From: Pseudomonadota bacterium
GTDB taxonomy: Bacteria; Pseudomonadota; Gammaproteobacteria; Burkholderiales; Burkholderiaceae_E
Assembly (NCBI GenBank): GCA_023388075.1
Contig: JAEWGX010000008.1
Span: 1 to 15,566 of the forward strand
Reading direction: 5' to 3'
DNA length: 15,566 bases
This document shows positions 14,297 to 15,566 of the stretch, piece by piece (position 1 is the first letter of the stretch; each line of letters begins with the position of its first letter). A program made the position numbers and the translations under genes. Below the pieces are notes generated by a model. That model had not been told where the DNA came from. It saw only the letters and a program-made list of their open reading frames with translations, and did no database searches.

Positions 14297-15566
14297 CTAC
14301 GCCTCCGGCCGATCGGCCGGCTGGGTCTCCACCTGCTGCAGCGGCTCGGCCGGGATTTCGGCCCTTGGCTTGCGCTGGCGCCGCGGGCGGGGCGACGGCA
14401 TCGGTGCCGGCGCTTGTGCCTCCTCCTCGGCCGAGTGCCGGGTCTGCACCCATTCGAGGCCGGCGGAGGCCACCACGGAGGAAAGCACCTCCGTGGGCAC
14501 CGGCGCCGGCGCCGACGGCCGCTCTCCTTGCTGCGGCTCGACCTCGCGGGGATCATCCGCCGCCGGATCGTCCTCGGCCGCTGCTGCCGCCGGCGACCCA
14601 TCAGCCGGGCCGGAATCGGTGGCCGCCAGAGCGGGTCCGGACGGCGTGGCCGTGGCCGGAGCGGGCACCGCGGGCGTGGCGTCGACGCCTGACGCTGTCG
14701 CAGCCGGCTCGCTCCCGGTCGTTGCGACAGGCTCGGCCGCCTCGACGACGGCCGGGGCAGGCAGCCCGCCGCCCTGGCCAGACACGCTGCCCGTGCCTGC
14801 AAGGCCGGCCTCCGCGGCGATCGGTGCGCCGATCGCGACGCCCCCGGACACGTCGCCGTTCCTCTCGCTGCCAGCCTCGCCGCGACCACGCGACGGTCGG
14901 CGCGCACCCTGGTCCCGGACGGCCTCGTCGGCTTGCGCCGCTTCGTCGGCAGCCGCCTCCTGGCGCGGCGCTTCCTGGCCGCTGTCGTCGCCGTCGTGAC
15001 GGTGCTCGCTACGCTCGCCACGGCCACGTCCGCGACCGCGACGTCGGCGTCCGCGGCGCTCGCCATCGGCACCCGCTTCGCCACCGTTGGTCTCGACCGG
15101 CACGGCCTCGTCGCCGCCATCGGCTGCTTCCGCCTCGCCCCGTGGTCCGGTATCGACCGTCGCGCCGCCCGGAGCGGTCACGACCGGCGCGGCAGCCGGC
15201 AGCGCAGCCGCCGGCAAGCCAGCCCGGTCGTCGGTCACGGCCGATTCCCGATCCATTGCCGTCGCCGTTGCGGCAGCCGGCACTGAGCGCCCTTCGCCAC
15301 GCTCCCCGCGCTCGCCACGCTCCCCGCGCTCGCCGCGCTCACGACGCTCGCCGCGCTCGCCTCGGTCGGCTCGATCTCCCCGGTCACCGCGCTCGGCCCG
15401 GTCGCCCCGCTCACCGCGGCGACGCTGTGCGGGTGCGCCACGATCGGCGTCCACGCCGGCATCCGCCGTGGCCAGGGTGGCATCGCCGTTGCGCGGGCCC
15501 TCGGAGGCCGCGCGCGAGCGTGCGGCCTCGTCGCGGCCACCGCGATCGCGACCGCCGCGGCCGTTG
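14297..15566 (-). CDS. rne: Ribonuclease E, C-terminal region (5' part beyond window)
   Basis: The frame is open from the right edge to TAG at 14299-14297, giving 422 residues. The closing stretch (SAGLEWVQT, then a Pro/Arg-rich RPRRQRKPR, then PLQQVETQ near the end) is the conserved C-terminal tail of betaproteobacterial RNase E as I recall it. Before it lies a long disordered region: Arg-Gly-rich at the edge (NGRGGRDRGGR), a Glu-Arg-Gly repeat block (encoded by 15290-15415), an RRGRRRRGRGRGRG cluster, and Ala/Pro/Thr-rich linker. This matches the unstructured degradosome-scaffold half, with arginine-rich RNA-binding segments. The catalytic half lies outside the window. RNase E starts mRNA decay and processes rRNA and tRNA. 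RNase G lacks such a tail. The product name rests mainly on the last 60 residues plus composition. Confidence 0.8.
   Translation of the reverse strand, partial: NGRGGRDRGGRDEAARSRAASEGPRNGDATLATADAGVDADRGAPAQRRRGERGDRAERGDRGDRADRGERGERRERGERGERGERGERGEGRSVPAAATATAMDRESAVTDDRAGLPAAALPAAAPVVTAPGGATVDTGPRGEAEAADGGDEAVPVETNGGEAGADGERRGRRRRGRGRGRGERSEHRHDGDDSGQEAPRQEAAADEAAQADEAVRDQGARRPSRGRGEAGSERNGDVSGGVAIGAPIAAEAGLAGTGSVSGQGGGLPAPAVVEAAEPVATTGSEPAATASGVDATPAVPAPATATPSGPALAATDSGPADGSPAAAAAEDDPAADDPREVEPQQGERPSAPAPVPTEVLSSVVASAGLEWVQTRHSAEEEAQAPAPMPSPRPRRQRKPRAEIPAEPLQQVETQPADRPEA
15290..15415 (-). repeat. Glu/Asp-Arg-Gly triplet repeat block in the RNase E tail
   Basis: About 14 degenerate 9-base units encode ERG, DRG or close variants one after another (GERGDRAERGDRGD, then ERGERGERGERG). 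The plus strand shows the matching CGCTC-C/G-CC pattern. The array is likely to vary in copy number in frame between strains. Confidence 0.75.

Noticed and set aside
15290..15415. CRISPR-like array
   Set aside because: The repeats are nine-base in-frame codon units without spacers, inside the RNase E tail.

Overview
This is a GC-rich window, probably from a betaproteobacterium and perhaps from Burkholderiales. The lineage call rests on three things: an RNase E tail ending in the PLQQVETQ-type motif, the moaA/mobA/moeA gene order, and the style of the paired small c-type cytochromes. It is inference, not a database match.

Layout: (i) 1-2571 looks accessory. A nonribosomal peptide synthetase (NRPS) gene, of which only the first 245 codons are visible, runs left off the edge. 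It is divergent from a Wzx/MATE-like polysaccharide flippase. (ii) 2601-2880 holds the wreck of a tRNA-modification methyltransferase gene (mnmD/mnmC type), whose N- and C-terminal motifs are joined by a frame-shifting internal deletion. It marks the junction between the accessory block and housekeeping-like genes. (iii) 2937-5390 carries an orphan GspE/PilB-type secretion or pilus ATPase and a small secreted protein with a Cys-rich C-terminus. (iv) 8690-5412 on the minus strand is a compact cluster: MoxR AAA+ ATPase, GNAT acetyltransferase, parvulin-like protein, CoxE-like VWA protein. It diverges from two translationally coupled monohaem cytochromes c (8819-9561), which are followed by an MFS transporter of the fosmidomycin-resistance type (9568-10878). 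(v) 14027-10935 on the minus strand is molybdenum cofactor synthesis: moaA and then a single-gene mobA-moeA fusion. (vi) A possible 41-residue membrane protein (14068-14193, plus) lies next to the C-terminal tail of RNase E (14297 to window end, minus), which contains Arg-Gly-Glu repeats.

How the genes may work together: MoxR/VWA pairs elsewhere (CoxD/CoxE, NorQ/NorD, CbbQ/CbbO) remodel or insert cofactors into enzymes. Here such a pair sits between two electron-carrier cytochromes and Mo-cofactor synthesis, without an obvious client enzyme in the window. A role in respiratory or metalloenzyme maturation is plausible but unproven. All four convergent gene junctions are short and each carries a perfect GC-rich stem-loop without a U tract. 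No tRNA, rRNA, CRISPR array, insertion sequence or phage gene was seen. The only gene-free stretch over 300 bases is 737-1080.
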